Shown: piece by piece, positions 29,440 to 39,527 of the stretch
Layout of the letters: each line of letters opens with the position of its first letter
Position numbering within the stretch: position 1 is the stretch's first letter
Assembly: GCF_000412185.1 (NCBI RefSeq)
Contig: NZ_ASJA01000007.1
Span: forward strand, 62,001-126,000
Length of the DNA: 64,000 nt
Source: Euryhalocaulis caribicus
GTDB lineage: Bacteria; Pseudomonadota; Alphaproteobacteria; Caulobacterales; Maricaulaceae
Direction of reading: 5' to 3'
Notes under the pieces: generated by a model
What the model was told of the DNA's origin: nothing
The model's database searches: none
The model's input: only the letters and a program-made list of their open reading frames with translations
Program-made: the position numbers and the translations under genes

Positions 29440-31866
29440 ATGCTTTCTCGTGCGACACGCATGATTTCCCTGGCTTTCGCGCTTTGCCTGATGGCTGGCG
29501 CCGCCGGGGCGCAAGAACCCGCAGCGGAAGCTGACCAGGGCGGCCAGACCGGCGCCGTGATGGAGGTGGATCCGGACACGGAGGCGCTGGTTGACCAGTC
29601 CGCGCCCGTGCAACAGCGGATCAACGGAATCGTCGTACGCGGCAATCAACGGGTCGAACCCAATACCGTTATCTCTTATCTCGCCCTTCAGCCGGGCGAT
29701 TATTACGATCCGGCGCGCGTTGACCTGTCGCTGAAAACGCTGTTCGCGACCGGCCTTTTCGCCGATGTCAGCATGACGTTCGAAGGCGGCAACCTGATCG
29801 TCGAGGTGGTGGAAAACCCGATCATCAACCGCGTGATTTTTGAGGGCAATAACGCGCTCGACACCGAAAAGCTGACTGACGAGGTCGAGGTTGAGCCGCG
29901 GGCCGTCTTTACGCGCGCCCGTGTTCAGGCTGACGTGCAGCGGATTATCGAGCTTTACCGCCGCTCCGGCCGGTTCGCCGCCACGGTCACGCCGAAGATC
30001 GTCCAGCAGCCGCAGAACCGTGTGGACCTGATTTTCGAGGTCTCGGAAGGTCCTGTGACGCATGTGCGCCGCATCAACTTCATCGGCAACGAAGAATTCT
30101 CTGACCGGCGCCTCCGCCGGGTTCTGGTGACCGAAGAATCGCGTTTCTGGCGCTTCTTCTCGTCCAACGACAATTACGATCCCGACCGTCTGGAATATGA
30201 TCGCGAACTCCTCCGCCAGTATTATGCGGACCGAGGCTATGCGGATTTCCGAGTCGTGTCGGCGCTGGCCGAGCTGACGCCCGACCAGAAGGGTTTCTAC
30301 ATCACCTTCACGGTGGAAGAGGGCGTTCGCTACGATTTCGGCGAGATCACCGTTGAGACCGAACTGGACCAGCTGTCCGCCGAAGGTCTGCGCGCCTTTG
30401 TCGGGATTGATAGCGGCGACCAGTTTGACGGCAGCGCAATCGAATCCGCGGTGGACTCCCTGACCTTCGCCGCCGGCACCTCGGGGTATGCTTTTGTCGA
30501 TATTCGTCCGACGCTGAACCGGAACACCGAGGAACAGACTGTCGATGTCACGTTCGAGGTCTCCGAAGGCCCGCGCGTTTACATCGAACGCATCGAGATC
30601 GTCGGCAATGAGCGTACGCTCGACCGCGTGATCCGGCGTGAAATGCAGCTTGTGGAAGGCGACGCCTTCAACCGCATCCTTCTGGACCGTTCCCGCAACC
30701 GGATTCGCGCGCTCGGCTTCTTTGAAGAAGTCGAGATCGAGGAAACCGCCGGAACAATGGATGACCGGACAATCGTTCAGGTCGGCGTGACAGAACAGCC
30801 GACGGGCGAATTGTCCTTCGGCGCCGGCTTCTCTTCTGTCGACGCGTTCCTGTTCGACCTGCAGGTCAGCGAACGTAATCTGCGCGGCCGGGGACAATTC
30901 CTGCGCTTCCGTATCTCGGCCAGTTCGCGGCGTCAGACCATCGATATCCGGTTTACAGAGCCGCGCTTCCTGGGCCGGAACTTGGCGGCGGGCTTTGACC
31001 TGTTCTCGATCCGGACGGACTTCTCGGACGAAGCGAACTTTGAAAGCCAGTCCACGGGCGCCGCGCTTCGCGTCGGGTTCCCGGTGTCGCGCGACGCTTC
31101 GCTGGGCCTGCGCTACATTATCCGTCAGGACGATGTGGACGCCTTCTTCGGCGCGACAAGCTCGGTTCTGACCTCGCAAGGCGAAAGCCTCACCTCCCTG
31201 TTCGGTTACACGCTGCGCTGGGACAAGCGGAACGATCCCATTCGCCCGACGCGCGGGTTTGATGTGTCCCTCAGTCAAGATTTCGCCGGAATTGGCGGCG
31301 ATGTTCAGTATCTGAGAACCGAGATGCAGGGCACGGTTTATCGCGGCATCTGGCGGCAGGTCGTTGCCAGCCTTAGCGGCGAAGCCGGCTACATCACGGG
31401 ATGGGGCGGAGATACCGTTCGGATTAATGACCGTTTCTTCAAAGGCGGGAACAGTTTCCGCGGCTTCAAGGTGGCGGGCATCGGTCCGCGCGTTGTTCAG
31501 GAAGTCATGAACGAGGATGGCACGACCGAGTTGCGCTCGGGACAGGCGCTCGGCGGCAAGGCATACGCTATCGGCTCCGCGGAGTTGCGGTTCCCGCTGG
31601 GCCTGCCGGAGCAGTACGGCGTTGAAGGCGGATTGTTCTCCGAATTCGGCGTGCTGGGCGTTCTCGATGAAGCCGACAAGAATTTGACCGGACTTGGCGA
31701 AGACACGTTCATTGAAGACGAGCTGGGCTTCAGGGCCTCCGTCGGCGTCAGCGTATTCTGGCGCTCGCCCTTCGGCCCGGTCCGCTTCGATTTCTCAGAG
31801 GTTCTCGCCCAGGAAGAGTATGACCGGACTGAAAGCTTCCGGTTCAGCACAAGTACCCAATTCTAG
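29440..31866 (+). CDS. bamA: Outer membrane protein assembly factor BamA
   Basis: Essential outer-membrane insertase of the BAM complex. From the ATG at 29440 it is 808 residues: signal peptide MLSRATRMISLAFALCLMAG ending AGAQEP, five POTRA domains to about residue 410, then the Omp85 beta-barrel, with the final residue phenylalanine (STSTQF) as expected. GGGGAG (29423-29428) lies 11 bases upstream. An in-frame TTG at 29404 overlapping the rseP stop would add 12 residues and cannot be excluded. Confidence 0.95.
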   Translation: MLSRATRMISLAFALCLMAGAAGAQEPAAEADQGGQTGAVMEVDPDTEALVDQSAPVQQRINGIVVRGNQRVEPNTVISYLALQPGDYYDPARVDLSLKTLFATGLFADVSMTFEGGNLIVEVVENPIINRVIFEGNNALDTEKLTDEVEVEPRAVFTRARVQADVQRIIELYRRSGRFAATVTPKIVQQPQNRVDLIFEVSEGPVTHVRRINFIGNEEFSDRRLRRVLVTEESRFWRFFSSNDNYDPDRLEYDRELLRQYYADRGYADFRVVSALAELTPDQKGFYITFTVEEGVRYDFGEITVETELDQLSAEGLRAFVGIDSGDQFDGSAIESAVDSLTFAAGTSGYAFVDIRPTLNRNTEEQTVDVTFEVSEGPRVYIERIEIVGNERTLDRVIRREMQLVEGDAFNRILLDRSRNRIRALGFFEEVEIEETAGTMDDRTIVQVGVTEQPTGELSFGAGFSSVDAFLFDLQVSERNLRGRGQFLRFRISASSRRQTIDIRFTEPRFLGRNLAAGFDLFSIRTDFSDEANFESQSTGAALRVGFPVSRDASLGLRYIIRQDDVDAFFGATSSVLTSQGESLTSLFGYTLRWDKRNDPIRPTRGFDVSLSQDFAGIGGDVQYLRTEMQGTVYRGIWRQVVASLSGEAGYITGWGGDTVRINDRFFKGGNSFRGFKVAGIGPRVVQEVMNEDGTTELRSGQALGGKAYAIGSAELRFPLGLPEQYGVEGGLFSEFGVLGVLDEADKNLTGLGEDTFIEDELGFRASVGVSVFWRSPFGPVRFDFSEVLAQEEYDRTESFRFSTSTQF

Positions 31867-31878
31867 GAAGGAACAGAC

Positions 31879-32463
31879 ATGTTCGTCAGAATCGCCGCGC
31901 TTACCGCGGCCATCTTCATCACGTTCGTCAGCGTGGCTTCCGCGCAGCAAGTGCTCACGCTCAACCGTGAACGCGTGCTGACGGAATCCGCCGTTGGCAA
32001 ACATATCGCCACGCGCATCGAGGCGATTGGCGCGCAGATCGATCAGGAACTGGCCGCGCAGCGCGCCCCGATCGAGCAGGAAGGCCAGCGCCTCAATGCG
32101 GAAACCCAGGCCCTGACATCTGAGTCCCTGCAGCAGCGCCCGGACCTCATGCAGCGTATTCAGGACCTGCAGACGCAAGGTCAGGAATTCCAGCGTGCGC
32201 AACAGAAGGCGATCCGCGAGCTTCAGGCCACCGAAGCGCAGGCTCTGCGCCCGGTCGGCGAAGCGCTTCAGCCGATCATCTCCAGCGTTGCGGAAGAACG
32301 CGGCGCTCTGGTTGTTCTGAATCAGGGCAATGTCGTCTATTCCGCGAACAGCACGGATGTGACCGCTGATGTCATCAGTCGTCTCGACGCGCAGCTGACG
32401 ACGGTGGACGTCACGCGCGTGCGCCTGCCGGAACAGCAGGCCGCGCAAGCGCAGCAGCAGTAA
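31879..32463 (+). CDS. OmpH/Skp family periplasmic chaperone
   Basis: A 194-residue exported protein with signal peptide MFVRIAALTAAIFITFVSVA ending SAQQ, then VLTLNRERVLTESAVGKHIA and a long Gln/Glu-rich helical middle, the pattern of Skp-type tentacle chaperones for outer-membrane proteins. It sits between bamA and lpxD, the conserved place for this family. The helical region ends in a Gln-rich tail. Confidence 0.9.
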   Translation: MFVRIAALTAAIFITFVSVASAQQVLTLNRERVLTESAVGKHIATRIEAIGAQIDQELAAQRAPIEQEGQRLNAETQALTSESLQQRPDLMQRIQDLQTQGQEFQRAQQKAIRELQATEAQALRPVGEALQPIISSVAEERGALVVLNQGNVVYSANSTDVTADVISRLDAQLTTVDVTRVRLPEQQAAQAQQQ

Positions 32464-32487
32464 CAAAAACATTTCGCGGGTGAGCCG

Positions 32488-33516
32488 GTGCCGGTCGACG
32501 ATCGCTTTTATGAACGCCTCGAACCGTTATCGATTGAGACACTCGCGGATTTGACGCAGTCCCGGCTGGAGCGTGGATCCCGCGCTCCAGCCGTTTTGTC
32601 TGACGCGGACTCTCTTGAGCGCGCCGGCGAACAAACCATCGCCTTTTGCTATGGCGCGGAACCGGCGCGTACATTGCCTGAAACCGGCGCGGGCGCAGTT
32701 TTCATTCAGGAAGACCTGCTGGACGCTTGCCTGAAATCCGGCGCCAGCGCCCTGATTGTTACCCATCCTGAAGCGGCCTTTTCCAAGGCGCTGGGCGCGC
32801 TTTTCCGGCCGCGCGATATCTTCTTTTCCGATTCGCCCGTGTCCGCCGGCGCGGATATCCATGAGACCGCAAAACTGGCTCATGGCGTAGTGGTCGGGCC
32901 GGGCGCGTCCATCAGACCGAATGTCGAAATCGGGCCCTATGCCGTCATCGGGCCGGGCGTGGAGATTGGCGAGGGGACTCAAATCGGCGGCGGCTCCCAG
33001 CTCAGCTTTTCGATTGTCGGCGCGAATGTGAGCATCGGCGCGAATGCGGTGATCGGCGGCACGGGTTTTGGCATTGTGGAAAGCGCCGAAGGGCTGGTGG
33101 AGGCTCCGCATATCGGCCGCGTCATCATCGGCGAAGATGTGCGCGTTGGATCGGTGTGCACGATAGATCGCGGGCGCCTGGACGACACCGTCATAGGCCG
33201 CGCCACCAAAATCGATAATCACTGCCATATCGCGCATAATGTCCGGATCGGCGAGCGCTGCCTGATGGCGGCTTTTGCCGGCGTTTCCGGCAGCTGCGTC
33301 ATCGGTGACGGGGTGATGTTTGGCGGCCGGGTCGGTGTCGGCGACCATATTTCGGTGGGCGACAATGCCCGCCTTGGCGCAGACGCCGCGCTGATGCGCG
33401 ATGTTCCGGCGGGCGAGACCTGGCTTGGGTCGCCCGCCAAGCCCGCGCGCAGTTTTTTCCGCGAGGTGGCGACGCTGGAGCGCCTGTCCGGCAATCGAAA
33501 GAAGGGCAATAAGTGA
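32488..33516 (+). CDS. lpxD: UDP-3-O-acylglucosamine N-acyltransferase
   Basis: Adds the N-linked hydroxyacyl chain in lipid A synthesis (342 residues). An N-terminal uridine-binding domain (about 1-110) is followed by left-handed hexapeptide repeats (GVVVGPGASIRPNVEIGPYA onwards) and the catalytic-histidine region KIDNHCHIAHNVRIGERCL near 240. The start is GTG at 32488. Its stop overlaps the GTG of fabZ. Confidence 0.95.
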   Translation: MPVDDRFYERLEPLSIETLADLTQSRLERGSRAPAVLSDADSLERAGEQTIAFCYGAEPARTLPETGAGAVFIQEDLLDACLKSGASALIVTHPEAAFSKALGALFRPRDIFFSDSPVSAGADIHETAKLAHGVVVGPGASIRPNVEIGPYAVIGPGVEIGEGTQIGGGSQLSFSIVGANVSIGANAVIGGTGFGIVESAEGLVEAPHIGRVIIGEDVRVGSVCTIDRGRLDDTVIGRATKIDNHCHIAHNVRIGERCLMAAFAGVSGSCVIGDGVMFGGRVGVGDHISVGDNARLGADAALMRDVPAGETWLGSPAKPARSFFREVATLERLSGNRKKGNK

Positions 33517-33959
33517 CCGATCTCGATCGTAATGAACTGATGAAGTGGATACCCCATCGCGATCCATTTCTCCTGATCGATCACGCCGAAGATTTTCAGG
33601 CGGGCGAAAGCCTGACCGGGGTCAAGAATGTCACGCCTGACGAGCCTTATTTTCCAGGCCATTTTCCCGGCAAACCCGTCATGCCCGGCGTTCTGATCCT
33701 TGAAGCCATGGCGCAGACTGGCGCGGCGCTGGCTGCAAAGTCTCTGGATGTAGACCCGGCCTCCGGCGTCATATTGTTCGCCACTGTGGAGCGCGCGCGG
33801 TTCCGCCGTCCGGTCGCGCCGGGCGACACGCTGAAGCTGCCGGTCAAATTGCTGAACACGCGGCATGGCCTCTACAAATTCCAGGGCGAAGCCTGGGTCG
33901 GAGAAAACAAGGCGGCGGAAGCCAGTTTCGCCGCAAAGTTCGTGGAGGGCGCGCGATGA
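33513..33959 (+). CDS. fabZ: 3-hydroxyacyl-ACP dehydratase FabZ
   Basis: Hot-dog-fold dehydratase of fatty-acid elongation (148 residues). [15 protein letters not shown] and [20 protein letters not shown], with the active-site His and Glu, are clear. The GTG start overlaps lpxD and the stop overlaps lpxA; the classic lpxD-fabZ-lpxA order links membrane fatty acids with lipid A acyl chains. Confidence 0.96.
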   Translation: MTDLDRNELMKWIPHRDPFLLIDHAEDFQAGESLTGVKNVTPDEPYFPGHFPGKPVMPGVLILEAMAQTGAALAAKSLDVDPASGVILFATVERARFRRPVAPGDTLKLPVKLLNTRHGLYKFQGEAWVGENKAAEASFAAKFVEGAR

Positions 33960-34753
33960 ACGCTCCCCGTATTGATCCCACAGCTATCGTGGACCCTGCG
34001 GCCGAGCTGCATGACGGCGTTGTTATCGGGCCCTACTGCACGGTTGGCCCGCGGGTCACGCTCAAGCCGCGCGTCCAGCTTATCTCTCATGTCACCGTGT
34101 CCGGCCGCACGACAATCGGGGAAGACACGGTCGTTCATCCGTTCAGCGCGCTGGGGTTTCCGCCGCAGGATTTCAAATACAAGGGCGAAGACACGCGCCT
34201 TATCATCGGCCAGCGCAACATCATCCGGGAGCATGTCACGATGCATCCCGGCACCGGCGTCGGGCGCGGGGAAACGCGCGTCGGCGATGACGGTTACTAC
34301 ATGATCGGTTCGCACATCGCCCATGACTGCATCATCGGCGACCGTGTCACCTTCGCCAATAACGGCACATTGGGCGGTTATGTGCAGATCGGCGATTATG
34401 TGATGCTGGGCGGGCTGGCCGCCGTGCATCAGCATTGCCGTATCGGCCGGCACTCTTTCGTCGCGGGCGGCGCCATCCTGACCAATGACGTCATTCCGTT
34501 CGGCATGGTCCAGGGCAATACGGCGCGTCTGGCGGGCCTCAACCTTGTCGGCCTGAAGCGCCGCGGATTTTCGCGCCAGACCATTCACGACCTGCGCGCG
34601 GCCTACCGCCTGCTGTTTGCGCGGGAGGGCACATTCAAGGAGCGCATCGCGGACGCCAAATCGCTGTTTGCCGACAGGCCGGAAGTCATGGAAATCGTCG
34701 ATTTCATCAGCGGCGAGGCGGAACGCCCGCTCTGCCTGCCCGACCGGGACTAG
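33956..34753 (+). CDS. lpxA: UDP-N-acetylglucosamine acyltransferase
   Basis: First committed enzyme of lipid A synthesis (265 residues). Hexapeptide repeats fill the N-terminal two thirds ([20 protein letters not shown]), with the catalytic-histidine region near [20 protein letters not shown] and a helical C-terminal domain from about residue 200. It overlaps fabZ by four bases. Confidence 0.96.
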   Translation: MNAPRIDPTAIVDPAAELHDGVVIGPYCTVGPRVTLKPRVQLISHVTVSGRTTIGEDTVVHPFSALGFPPQDFKYKGEDTRLIIGQRNIIREHVTMHPGTGVGRGETRVGDDGYYMIGSHIAHDCIIGDRVTFANNGTLGGYVQIGDYVMLGGLAAVHQHCRIGRHSFVAGGAILTNDVIPFGMVQGNTARLAGLNLVGLKRRGFSRQTIHDLRAAYRLLFAREGTFKERIADAKSLFADRPEVMEIVDFISGEAERPLCLPDRD

Positions 34754-34757
34754 CGCC

Positions 34758-35585
34758 ATGCTCGGCCTGATCGCCGGCGCGGGAGAGTTGCCCGTCGCGA
34801 TAGCTGACGGGACGGATGAGGAAATTTACGTTGTCCGTTTGAAGGGCCTCGCCGATCCGGCGCTGGAGGGCCGTCCGGGCGGGGAATTCTCGCTGGGTCA
34901 GTTGGGCGGCGTGATTGAGGCCCTGAAATCAGCCGGCGTCGCGCGGGTCATGTTTGCCGGCTATGTCGACCGGCCTGATTTTTCCACGCTCAAACCGGAC
35001 TGGCGCGGCGCCCGTGCCTTGCCGCGCATCATTGCCGCTGCCACGCGCGGCGATGATGCGCTGTTACGCGCCGTCCTCGCTGAATTCGAGCGTGAAGGGT
35101 TCGAGATCGTCCCGGTCGAGTCCGCTCTGGAAACTCTGTTGGCGGAGCCTGTCCTGCTGACAGGAACAGAGCCTCGCGAGACGGATAAAATCGACATTGA
35201 GACAGCGATTGCCGCCGCCCGCGCCATTGGCGCGCTTGATATCGGTCAGGCGGCTGTAGCTTGCGCTGGTCTCGTTCTGGCGGTTGAAGCGCAGGAAGGC
35301 ACGGACGCCATGCTGCGCCGGGTTGCCGGTCTGCCTTTACGCCTGCGCGGATCCGCGGACCAGCCGCGCGGCGTGCTCGCCAAGGCTCCCAAGCCGGTTC
35401 AGGATCGCCGGGTGGATCTCCCGGCGATCGGCGTCCAGACCGTTCAGGGCGCGGCGGCGGCCGGACTGGCCGGCATCGCGGTGGAAGCGGGCGGCGCGTT
35501 GATCATCAACAAGGCCGCCGTTGCCGCCGCCGCGGACGCCGCAGGCATATTCGTCATGGGCGTTGCCCCGGACCATGCGCGCTAG
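34758..35585 (+). CDS. lpxI: UDP-2,3-diacylglucosamine pyrophosphatase LpxI
   Basis: Hydrolyses UDP-diacylglucosamine to lipid X; LpxI replaces LpxH in alphaproteobacteria. The ATG at 34758 gives 275 residues beginning MLGLIAGAGELPVAIADG, the family N-terminus; VMFAGYVDRPDFSTLKPD near residue 65 and the C-terminal GIAVEAGGALIINKAAV are family features. It is four bases behind lpxA and overlaps lpxB by 11 bases. Confidence 0.93.
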   Translation: MLGLIAGAGELPVAIADGTDEEIYVVRLKGLADPALEGRPGGEFSLGQLGGVIEALKSAGVARVMFAGYVDRPDFSTLKPDWRGARALPRIIAAATRGDDALLRAVLAEFEREGFEIVPVESALETLLAEPVLLTGTEPRETDKIDIETAIAAARAIGALDIGQAAVACAGLVLAVEAQEGTDAMLRRVAGLPLRLRGSADQPRGVLAKAPKPVQDRRVDLPAIGVQTVQGAAAAGLAGIAVEAGGALIINKAAVAAAADAAGIFVMGVAPDHAR

Positions 35586-36735
35586 AAGCCCGCATATCTA
35601 TCTGGTCGCCGCAGAGGCGTCCGGGGACGCGCTGGGCGCGGAACTAGCCGCGGCTCTGCAGGCGCAAGCCGCTGACATTGCGTTGAGCGGGGTGGGTGGC
35701 ACGCGCATGGCGAGACAGGGCGTGGAGTCGCTGTTCGATATTTCTGATCTGTCTGTCCTGGGCTTTATCGAAGGCATAAAAGCCTATCCGCGCGTTGTCC
35801 GGCGGGCGGATGAGACAGCGGAAGATATCGTTCGCGCCGCGCCTGACGCGGTCGTGCTTATCGATTCCTGGGGGTTTACGTTGCGTGTGGCGCAGCGCGT
35901 CCGGAAACGCGCCCCGCACATAAAGCTCGTGAAATATGTCGGGCCACAGGTCTGGGCGACGCGTCCCGGCCGCGCGCGCACGCTGGCGCATGCGGTCGAC
36001 CATCTTCTAACCATTCATCCATTCGACGCGCCCTTGTTTGAAGAGGAGGGGCTGAAGACCAGCTTCGTCGGCAACCCGGCGCTGTGGCGGGGTTCAGACT
36101 CCGGCGATGGAACATTGTTCCGCGTGACGCATGGCCTTGCGCCCGATGACCCCGTTCTGATGATCCTGTTCGGGTCCCGGAGCGCGGAGATCGAACGTCT
36201 TTTTGAACCCTTCGAAGCCGCCGCAGCCAGCCTTGTCGCGCAACAGCCGGGCTTGCGTCTGATCGTCCCGGTCGCTGACTCAATCAGACCGCTCCTCGAG
36301 CCCAGGCTTGCCGAAAGCCACGCTTTGAGCGGGGCCATAGTGGTGGGCGAAAATGATCGCTATGACGCGTTCGCCGCCGCGGACGCGGCCATTGCCTGTT
36401 CCGGCACGGTGACTTCAGAGCTGGCGCTGGCGGGCGTGCCCGCTGTGGTTGGCTATCGCCTCTCGCCAGTGACCCATTTCATCGCAAAACGTCTGATGCG
36501 GGCGCCCTATATTTCACTGGTGAATATCGCGGCGAACGAAAAATTGATGCCTGAGTTCGTTCAGGATGAATGCACGGGCGAGGCGCTGTGCGCTGCGGCC
36601 CGGGAGCTTCTGGGCAATGATGCGTTGCGCAATGAAAAGCGCCGCCTGCTGCGGCAGACGGCGCTTGAAATGAAAGGCGATGGCGCGCCGCCGTCAGAGA
36701 CCGCGGCTCGCATCATTCTGGAACTGATCGCCTAG
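35575..36735 (+). CDS. lpxB: Lipid-A-disaccharide synthase
   Basis: GT19 glycosyltransferase joining lipid X and UDP-diacylglucosamine (386 residues). It opens [20 protein letters not shown], and [20 protein letters not shown] and [20 protein letters not shown] are conserved blocks. The start chosen is ATG 35575, inside the end of lpxI. It converges on gltA; the two stop codons overlap with no spacer and no visible terminator. Confidence 0.94.
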   Translation: MRARSPHIYLVAAEASGDALGAELAAALQAQAADIALSGVGGTRMARQGVESLFDISDLSVLGFIEGIKAYPRVVRRADETAEDIVRAAPDAVVLIDSWGFTLRVAQRVRKRAPHIKLVKYVGPQVWATRPGRARTLAHAVDHLLTIHPFDAPLFEEEGLKTSFVGNPALWRGSDSGDGTLFRVTHGLAPDDPVLMILFGSRSAEIERLFEPFEAAAASLVAQQPGLRLIVPVADSIRPLLEPRLAESHALSGAIVVGENDRYDAFAAADAAIACSGTVTSELALAGVPAVVGYRLSPVTHFIAKRLMRAPYISLVNIAANEKLMPEFVQDECTGEALCAAARELLGNDALRNEKRRLLRQTALEMKGDGAPPSETAARIILELIA

Positions 36736-38036
36736 CGGCTGGAGAGCGCCGTGTAGTCGCGCTCCGTAGCGCCGGTATACAGCTGGCGCGGGCGGCCGAT
36801 GCGCTGGTTCGGATCTTCCAGCATCTCCTGCCACTGCGCGATCCAGCCGACCGTGCGGGCCAGCGCGAACAGCACCGTGAACATGGAAGTCGGGAAGCCC
36901 ATCGCTTTCAGCGTGATGCCCGAATAGAAGTCGATGTTCGGGTAGAGCTTCTTCTCGACGAAATACTCGTCTTCCAGAGCGATCTTCTCCAGCTCCATGG
37001 CGATATCGAGAAGCGGATCGTCCTTAATGCCCAGCTCGCCCAGAACTTCGTGCGCGGTTTTCTGCATCACCTTGGCGCGCGGATCGTAGTTCTTGTAGAC
37101 GCGGTGACCAAAGCCCATCAGACGGAACGGATCGTTCTTGTCCTTGGCCTTGTCGATATATTCCGGAATCCGGTCGACGCTGCCGATTTCCGCCAGCATT
37201 TTCAGCGCCGCTTCGTTGGCGCCGCCATGCGCGGGCCCCCACAGGCACGCCACGCCCGCCGCGATACAGGCGAACGGATTGGCGCCGGAGGAACCGGCCA
37301 GACGCACCGTGGAAGTGGAGGCGTTCTGCTCGTGATCGGCGTGCAGCGTGAAAATCCGGTCCATGGCGCGGACAAGAGTCGGGCTTACTTCGTAATCTTC
37401 CGCCGGCACGGCAAAGCACATGCGCAGGAAATTTTCGGCATAGCTGAGATCGTTGCTGGGCGTGATGAAGGGCTGGCCGATGTGGTACTTATAGGCGCGC
37501 GCCGCGATGGTCGGCATTTTCGCGATCATGCGGTGGCTCGCCACCATGCGCTGATGCGGGTCCGTGATATCCGTGGAGTCGTGATAGAAAGCGGACAGCG
37601 CGCCGACAGCACCGACCATGATCGCCATGGGGTGCGCGTCGCGGCGGAAACCATTGAAGAACTGGTCGAACTGGGTGTGCAGCATCGTGTGGTGCGTGAT
37701 GCTGTCTGTGAACGTGTCCAGCTCGTCGCCCTTGGGCAGCTCGCCATTCAGCAGCAGGTAGCAGACTTCCAGGAAGTTGGACTGTTCGGCCAGCTGATCG
37801 ATCGGATAACCGCGATAGAGCAGGGTGCCTTCATCGCCATCGATGAAGGTGATCTTGGATTCACAGCTGGCGGTTGAGGCGAATCCGGGATCGAACGTGA
37901 ACGCGCCGGAATTCTTGTACAGGCCGCGCACATCGACGACGTCCGGACCCAGCGTGCCTTTATAGACGGGCAGGGTGACGTTTTCGCCCTTCAGGCCGAT
38001 CTTCGCTTCGCCGCCTTCTTTGATATTGCTTTCCAT
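36732..38036 (-). CDS. gltA: Citrate synthase
   Basis: Condenses acetyl-CoA and oxaloacetate (434 residues, type I/II hexameric bacterial form). The signature [15 protein letters not shown] with its active-site histidine and [17 protein letters not shown] with the catalytic aspartate are present; the N-terminal domain starts around [20 protein letters not shown]. It follows gltX by 50 bases on the same strand and converges with lpxB. Confidence 0.97.
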   Translation of the reverse strand: MESNIKEGGEAKIGLKGENVTLPVYKGTLGPDVVDVRGLYKNSGAFTFDPGFASTASCESKITFIDGDEGTLLYRGYPIDQLAEQSNFLEVCYLLLNGELPKGDELDTFTDSITHHTMLHTQFDQFFNGFRRDAHPMAIMVGAVGALSAFYHDSTDITDPHQRMVASHRMIAKMPTIAARAYKYHIGQPFITPSNDLSYAENFLRMCFAVPAEDYEVSPTLVRAMDRIFTLHADHEQNASTSTVRLAGSSGANPFACIAAGVACLWGPAHGGANEAALKMLAEIGSVDRIPEYIDKAKDKNDPFRLMGFGHRVYKNYDPRAKVMQKTAHEVLGELGIKDDPLLDIAMELEKIALEDEYFVEKKLYPNIDFYSGITLKAMGFPTSMFTVLFALARTVGWIAQWQEMLEDPNQRIGRPRQLYTGATERDYTALSSR

Positions 38037-38086
38037 TATTCGTCCTCGTTCTGATGTCTGCGGCCCGAAGCGAGCCTCTCAAATTC

Positions 38087-39478
38087 TTATATCTGGTCCG
38101 AAATCCGGCCCAGGGATTCATCGCGGCCAAGCGCGGCCAGCGTATCTGACAGGTCCGGCGCGGGCGCGCCTGCGGTCAGTACCGCCCGGAGCGGCGCTCC
38201 AACCTTGCCGAAACCAACGCCTTCTTCTTCTGCGAATGCTTTCAACGCGTCGCCGAGCGCCGGCGCCGACCAGTCATCCAGCGCGCCCAGCGCGTCTTTT
38301 AGACGGTTCAGCCGTTCTGTTGCATCGTCATTCAGAGATTTGGCGATCTTTCCCGTGATCTCAAGCGGACGCGATGCAAACAGAAAGGCGGTCTGGTCCG
38401 CCAGTTCATTGATGGTTTTGGCGCGCGGCTTCAATGCGGGCATGGCGGCGATCAGCTGATCGCGTTTCTGCGCGGGTTTTTTAGCGGCGCCTTCGCTTTC
38501 AAGGCGCGCAATAACCAGATCGGCAAGACGGGCATCGTCGGCGTCGCGCAAATGATGCGCGTTGACGCTCGCCATTTTCTCCAGGTCCAGACGCGGCGCG
38601 GCCTTGTTGATCGCATCCAGCGCGAAGACCTTGATCACCTCGTCATCGGTGAAAATCTCCTGATCGCCGTGCGACCATCCAAGACGCAGCAGATAATTGC
38701 GCAGACCTTCCGGCAACATGCCCATATCGCGATACGCTTCAACGCCCAGCGCGCCGTGGCGCTTGGACAGTTTGGCGCCGTCATCGCCGTGAATCAGCGG
38801 CACATGGGCAAAAACCGGCTTGCCCCAGCCCAGCGCATCATAGATTTGCGATTGCCTTGCCGCGTTCACCAGATGATCATCGCCACGGATGACATGTGTG
38901 ATGCCCATATCATGATCGTCGACGACGACGGCCAGCATATAGGTGGGCGTGCCATCGGCGCGCAGCAGCACCAGATCGTCGAACGTCTTGTTCGCGAACC
39001 GGACCTCGCCCTGCACTTCGTCATGAATGACCGTTTCGCCGTCATCAGGGGCGCGGAACCGGACGACGAAGCTCCCTTCGCCAGTGTCTTTGCGGTCGCG
39101 CCATGGAGAACGGAACGCATGGCCGGCTTCGTGCGCTCTGGCGCGTTCGGCGTCGGCTTCCTCGGGCGTCAGATAGCAGCGATAGGCGCCGCCGCGCTCC
39201 AGCAATTCATAGGCGGCTTCCGTATGACGATCCTGCTGTTTCGACTGATAGACGGGGTCCTCGTCCGGGGACAGGCCCAGCCAGTCGAGGCCTTCGTGAA
39301 TCGCATCCACCGCCGCCTGGGTGGAGCGCGCCCGGTCGGTGTCCTCGATACGGATCAGGAATTTTCCGTTGTTCGCACGCGCGAACAACCAGTTGAAAAG
39401 CGCGGTGCGCGCGCCCCCGATATGGAGGAATCCGGTGGGCGAGGGCGCGAACCGGGTAACGACGGTTTCAGACGGCAT
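38087..39478 (-). CDS. gltX: Glutamyl-tRNA synthetase
   Basis: Class I synthetase charging tRNA-Glu (463 residues). The start ATG (39476-39478) gives MPSETVVTRFAPSPTGFLHI with the HIGH motif as HIGG; the KMSKS loop is KLSKRHG near residue 245. An 81-codon upstream in-frame extension runs into comEC and is not supported. The C-terminal anticodon-binding domain is normal. Divergent from comEC with 49 bases between starts. Confidence 0.96.
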   Translation of the reverse strand: MPSETVVTRFAPSPTGFLHIGGARTALFNWLFARANNGKFLIRIEDTDRARSTQAAVDAIHEGLDWLGLSPDEDPVYQSKQQDRHTEAAYELLERGGAYRCYLTPEEADAERARAHEAGHAFRSPWRDRKDTGEGSFVVRFRAPDDGETVIHDEVQGEVRFANKTFDDLVLLRADGTPTYMLAVVVDDHDMGITHVIRGDDHLVNAARQSQIYDALGWGKPVFAHVPLIHGDDGAKLSKRHGALGVEAYRDMGMLPEGLRNYLLRLGWSHGDQEIFTDDEVIKVFALDAINKAAPRLDLEKMASVNAHHLRDADDARLADLVIARLESEGAAKKPAQKRDQLIAAMPALKPRAKTINELADQTAFLFASRPLEITGKIAKSLNDDATERLNRLKDALGALDDWSAPALGDALKAFAEEEGVGFGKVGAPLRAVLTAGAPAPDLSDTLAALGRDESLGRISDQI

Positions 39479-39527
39479 AATCTCTTTGAGCTGTTGATGC
39501 CTGAGCGGCTTTGGCGCGGTTGATACC

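Noticed and set aside
38479-39478. Upstream extension of gltX to 39721
   Set aside because: The extra residues overlap comEC, show no conserved motif, and the HIGH-motif N-terminus MPSETVVTRFAPSPTG begins at 39478.
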